A DNA stretch of 16,500 nucleotides from an uncultured Lysobacteraceae bacterium (GTDB lineage: Bacteria > Pseudomonadota > Gammaproteobacteria > Xanthomonadales > Rhodanobacteraceae). Location: NCBI GenBank assembly GCA_946482585.1, contig CAMLSI010000051.1:1-16500 (forward strand). Reading direction: 5' to 3'. Shown here piece by piece: positions 14,258 through 16,500 of this stretch. Each line of letters opens with the position of its first letter. Within the stretch, counting starts at the first letter, position 1. Made by a program: the position numbers and the translations under genes. Under the pieces are notes generated by a model. The model searched no databases. It was not told where the DNA came from and worked only from the letters and a program-made list of their open reading frames with translations.

Positions 14258-15148
14258 ATGACCGCACGAAGCGTGGCGCAACTGATCGGGGCAAGCAAGA
14301 AACGCGGCACCATAAAGGCGCTGGACCGCGTCGATCTCGCGATCGCCGCGGGCGAGGTGTACGCATTGCTCGGACCCAACGGCGCCGGCAAGACGACGGC
14401 GATCTCGCTGCTGCTGGGCCTGCTTAGACCCGATGCCGGCGACGCGCGCCTGTTCGGCCTGCCGCCGCAGGATCTCGCCGCGCGCCGACGCATCGGCGTG
14501 ATGCTGCAGTCGGCCGGATTGCCCGACACGCTCAGCGTCGCCGAACTGCTCGCGCAGACACGCAGCTACTACGCGCAGCCGCGCAGCCTCGCCGACGTCG
14601 CCGAGCTCGCCGGCATCGAGCCGCTGCTCGATGCGCGCTATGCGCGCCTCTCCGGCGGGCAGCAGCGCCGCGTGCAGTTCGCGCTCGCGATCTGCGGCCG
14701 GCCGGACCTGCTGTTCCTCGACGAACCGACCGTCGGCATGGATACCGAGTCGCGCCAGCAATTCTGGAAGACCATCCGCGAACTCGTCGCGAGCGGCTGC
14801 GCCGTCGTGCTGACGACGCACTACCTCGAGGAAGCCGAGGCGCTCGCCCAGCGCATCGGCGTGCTCGCGCAAGGACGGCTCGTCGCCGAGGGCAGCCTCG
14901 AGGCGATTCGCGCGCGCGTCGGCCAGCGCCAGATCCGCTGCGTCAGCGCTGTGCCCGCCGACCGCGTGCGCGCCTGGCCGCAGGTCAACAGCGTGCAGCG
15001 CGACGGCGACTGGCTGCACATCGTCACCGCGCAGCCCGAGCCGGTGCTGCGCGAACTGCTCGCCGCCGACGCGCAGCTGCGCGATCTCGAAGTCCATCGC
15101 GCCGGCCTCGCCGAAGCGCTGAGCACCATCACGCAGGAGGCTGCATAA
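14258..15148 (+). CDS. ABC transporter ATP-binding protein (ABC-2 exporter type)
   Basis: A 296-residue ATPase subunit that powers an ABC-2 exporter. All motifs are intact: Walker A GPNGAGKTT (39-47), Q-loop Q84, signature LSGGQQRR (131-138), Walker B LLFLDEPTVGMD with D155 and E156, and switch histidine H188 (TTHYLEEAE). About 80 residues after the catalytic core resemble the C-terminal extension of drug or antimicrobial-peptide exporters of the DrrA/CcmA-like class. Start at 14258, with CAGGAGA about seven bases upstream. The stop abuts the permease start, and the permease ribosome-binding site AGGAGG lies inside the end of this gene. The 266 bases upstream, shared with the divergent aminotransferase gene, show no clear promoter. 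Confidence 0.94.
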   Translation: MTARSVAQLIGASKKRGTIKALDRVDLAIAAGEVYALLGPNGAGKTTAISLLLGLLRPDAGDARLFGLPPQDLAARRRIGVMLQSAGLPDTLSVAELLAQTRSYYAQPRSLADVAELAGIEPLLDARYARLSGGQQRRVQFALAICGRPDLLFLDEPTVGMDTESRQQFWKTIRELVASGCAVVLTTHYLEEAEALAQRIGVLAQGRLVAEGSLEAIRARVGQRQIRCVSAVPADRVRAWPQVNSVQRDGDWLHIVTAQPEPVLRELLAADAQLRDLEVHRAGLAEALSTITQEAA

Positions 15149-15913
15149 ATGAGCACGTTGACCTTCGATACGATTTCGCGCCGCAGCCTCGCGCTCGAAG
15201 CGAAACTGGAATTCCTGCGCCTGCTGCGCACGCCGAGCTTCGCACTGCCGGCGCTCGCGTTCCCGGTGATGTTCTATCTGCTGTTCGGCGTGTTGCTCGC
15301 CAAGCCGGGCGCTTCGTTGCAGGTCGCGCACTACCTGATGGCGACCTACTGCGTGTTCGGCGTGATGGCTCCGGGGCTCTTCGGCTTCGGCGTCAGCGTC
15401 GCGACCGAACGCGACAAGGGGTTGCTCGCACTGCGACGCGCGCTGCCGATGCCGCCGCTGAACTACGTCGGCGGAAAACTCGCGATGGCGATGACGTTCG
15501 CGCTGGTGATCTTCGCGATGCTCGCGCTCGCGGGTTCGCTGGCGGGCGGCGTACGCCTCGGCTTCGCGCAGTGGGCGTTGCTCGGCGCGACCATGGTCAT
15601 CGGCGCACTGCCGTTCTGCGCGCTGGGACTGCTCGTCGCGAGTTTCGCCAACGGTCAGGCGGCGCCGGCGATCGTCAACCTGATCTATCTGCCGATGGCG
15701 CTGCTGTCGGGACTCTGGTTCCCGCTGTCCCTGCTGCCGGCGGTGATCCAGAAGTTCGCGGTGATCTGGCCGGCCTGGCATCTCGCCCAGCTCGGTCTGG
15801 CGAGCATCGGTCAGCCCAGTACCGGCAGCGCGCTCGCGCACCTGGCCTACCTCGCCGCGTTCACGCTCGCGATCGGCAGCTGGGCCGGCCGCCGTCTGAA
15901 CCGCGAGCCTTGA
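15149..15913 (+). CDS. ABC-2 type transporter permease
   Basis: A 254-residue membrane partner of the ATPase encoded just upstream. After a cytoplasmic N-terminus of about 30 residues there are six hydrophobic segments: about 31-50, 58-82, 107-128, 139-168, 172-195 and 228-245. The loop VATERDKGLLALRRALPMPP (about 86-105) is the ABC-2 coupling region. The ATG follows the ATPase stop with no gap, so the subunits are made together. The substrate is unknown; in other bacteria such pairs next to a DesK-like kinase export peptides, lipids or drugs, or act in membrane-stress responses. Confidence 0.92.
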   Translation: MSTLTFDTISRRSLALEAKLEFLRLLRTPSFALPALAFPVMFYLLFGVLLAKPGASLQVAHYLMATYCVFGVMAPGLFGFGVSVATERDKGLLALRRALPMPPLNYVGGKLAMAMTFALVIFAMLALAGSLAGGVRLGFAQWALLGATMVIGALPFCALGLLVASFANGQAAPAIVNLIYLPMALLSGLWFPLSLLPAVIQKFAVIWPAWHLAQLGLASIGQPSTGSALAHLAYLAAFTLAIGSWAGRRLNREP

Positions 15914-15941
15914 GCGCGCCGTCATGGCAGCATGGGCGCCC

Positions 15942-16500
15942 ATGAACTGGCTCAATCACCCACAGGTACTGGCCTGGCGCGATCGCCTCGTGCCGGCCGA
16001 ACTCGGCATGGGCTGGGCGCCGTTCCTGTCGCTCTGCTATCTCGCGTTCCTGTTCCTGCCCTTCCTCGTGCCGCGCATCGCGGCATCGAACTGGTTGTCC
16101 TTGACCCTGCTCTCGATGCTGGTCTTCCTGCCGCTGTTCTTCCGCGCCTACTGGGCTCAGGGCCGCGAGCTCGTGCTGATCGTCGTGGCCATGTCGGTGC
16201 TGGCGGTGCCGATCGCGAAGGCCAATCCGTTTTCGAACACGTTCGTGATCTTTGCGTGCGCGTTCGCGCCGCACCTGAGCACGCTGCGCCGGTCGCTGCT
16301 GCTCGCGTTCGGCGTCACGATCCTGTACTCGGCGTACCTGCTCGCGTTCGTGCGCGGCGCCCCGCTCACGATCGGCATCACCTATCTCGTCGGCGCGGCC
16401 TGTTTCGTCGGTTCGTATTTCATGCGCGAGAACCAGCGCAAGCAGGTGGCGTTGCGTCTTTCGCACGAGGAAGTGCGGCGCCTCGCGGCGCTCGCCGAAC
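15942..16500 (+). CDS. DesK-like sensor histidine kinase, membrane sensor part, cut by the window edge
   Basis: Only the first 186 residues are present. Six hydrophobic segments (about 21-40, 45-65, 72-89, 93-106, 112-132 and 138-158) are followed by a charged helix, MRENQRKQVALRLSHEEVRR and beyond, of the linker type that precedes the HisKA_3 phosphoacceptor domain of DesK/NarL-type kinases. The kinase core lies beyond the window, so the assignment rests on topology, linker and context. An in-frame ATG at 15924 would add six residues (MAAWAP); neither start has a clear ribosome-binding site. It begins 28 bases after the permease stop and is probably in the same operon. A LuxR-type response regulator is expected next. 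Confidence 0.78.
   Translation, partial: MNWLNHPQVLAWRDRLVPAELGMGWAPFLSLCYLAFLFLPFLVPRIAASNWLSLTLLSMLVFLPLFFRAYWAQGRELVLIVVAMSVLAVPIAKANPFSNTFVIFACAFAPHLSTLRRSLLLAFGVTILYSAYLLAFVRGAPLTIGITYLVGAACFVGSYFMRENQRKQVALRLSHEEVRRLAALAE

Noticed and set aside
13982..15955. 657-codon open frame on the minus strand opposite the ABC operon
   Set aside because: Product is Arg/Gln/Glu-rich with no domain, and the opposite strand carries intact ABC motifs with good ribosome-binding sites.
1..16500. CRISPR arrays, insertion sequences, phage genes, rRNA or tRNA
   Set aside because: I looked on both strands and saw no spaced direct repeats, transposase or integrase motifs, or RNA gene signatures.

Overview
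The window is GC-rich chromosomal DNA with tightly packed genes, short gaps and strongly GC-biased codon third positions. The gene set suggests a gammaproteobacterium, most plausibly of the Xanthomonadales/Lysobacterales or a neighbouring order: a methionine-salvage mtnB-mtnD-mtnC run, an EfpL (YeiP)-type paralogue of EF-P, an HSD17B10-like dehydrogenase, and an ABC transporter next to a DesK-like histidine kinase. The taxonomy is inference. I see no rRNA, tRNA, CRISPR array, insertion sequence or phage gene.

Layout. 1-1401 (minus strand): methionine-salvage genes mtnB, mtnD and the start of mtnC, which runs off the left edge. 1402-1977: a 576-base gap with no convincing gene but several structured elements: a 15-bp hairpin next to blocks resembling a cobalamin riboswitch, GTGGAT repeats with a long dyad, and terminator hairpins. 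1978-3456 (minus): APC-family amino acid permease. 3606-4193 (plus): Nudix hydrolase. 4254-4817 (minus): EfpL. 4982-5749 (minus): short-chain dehydrogenase. 5845-6968 (minus): a DUF1772 membrane protein downstream of a broken NmrA-like NAD(P)-binding gene. 6983-7951 (minus): exported PD40 beta-propeller protein. 8199-9562 (minus): a cyanophycinase homologue that lacks its catalytic serine, followed by a GNAT acetyltransferase. 9661-10779 (minus): exported protein of unknown family. 10780-11389: a 610-base gap with palindromes and an AT-rich island. 11390-12235 (minus): unusual AAA-type ATPase with altered Walker motifs. 12492-13991 (minus): class III PLP aminotransferase with a very strong terminator. 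14258-16500 (plus): ABC-2 exporter ATPase, its permease and the membrane half of a histidine kinase cut by the right edge.

How the genes work together. mtnB, mtnD and mtnC are consecutive steps from methylthioribulose-1-phosphate to the methionine precursor, coupled by an ATGA overlap and a short gap. The ABC ATPase, permease and kinase look like one unit in which the kinase, with a regulator expected beyond the window, controls an exporter. Most other genes seem to be independent housekeeping or accessory units. The points most worth a second look are the inactive-looking cyanophycinase homologue, the AAA protein with substituted ATPase residues, the structured RNA-like region at 1510-1735 and the palindromes upstream of the unknown exported protein.
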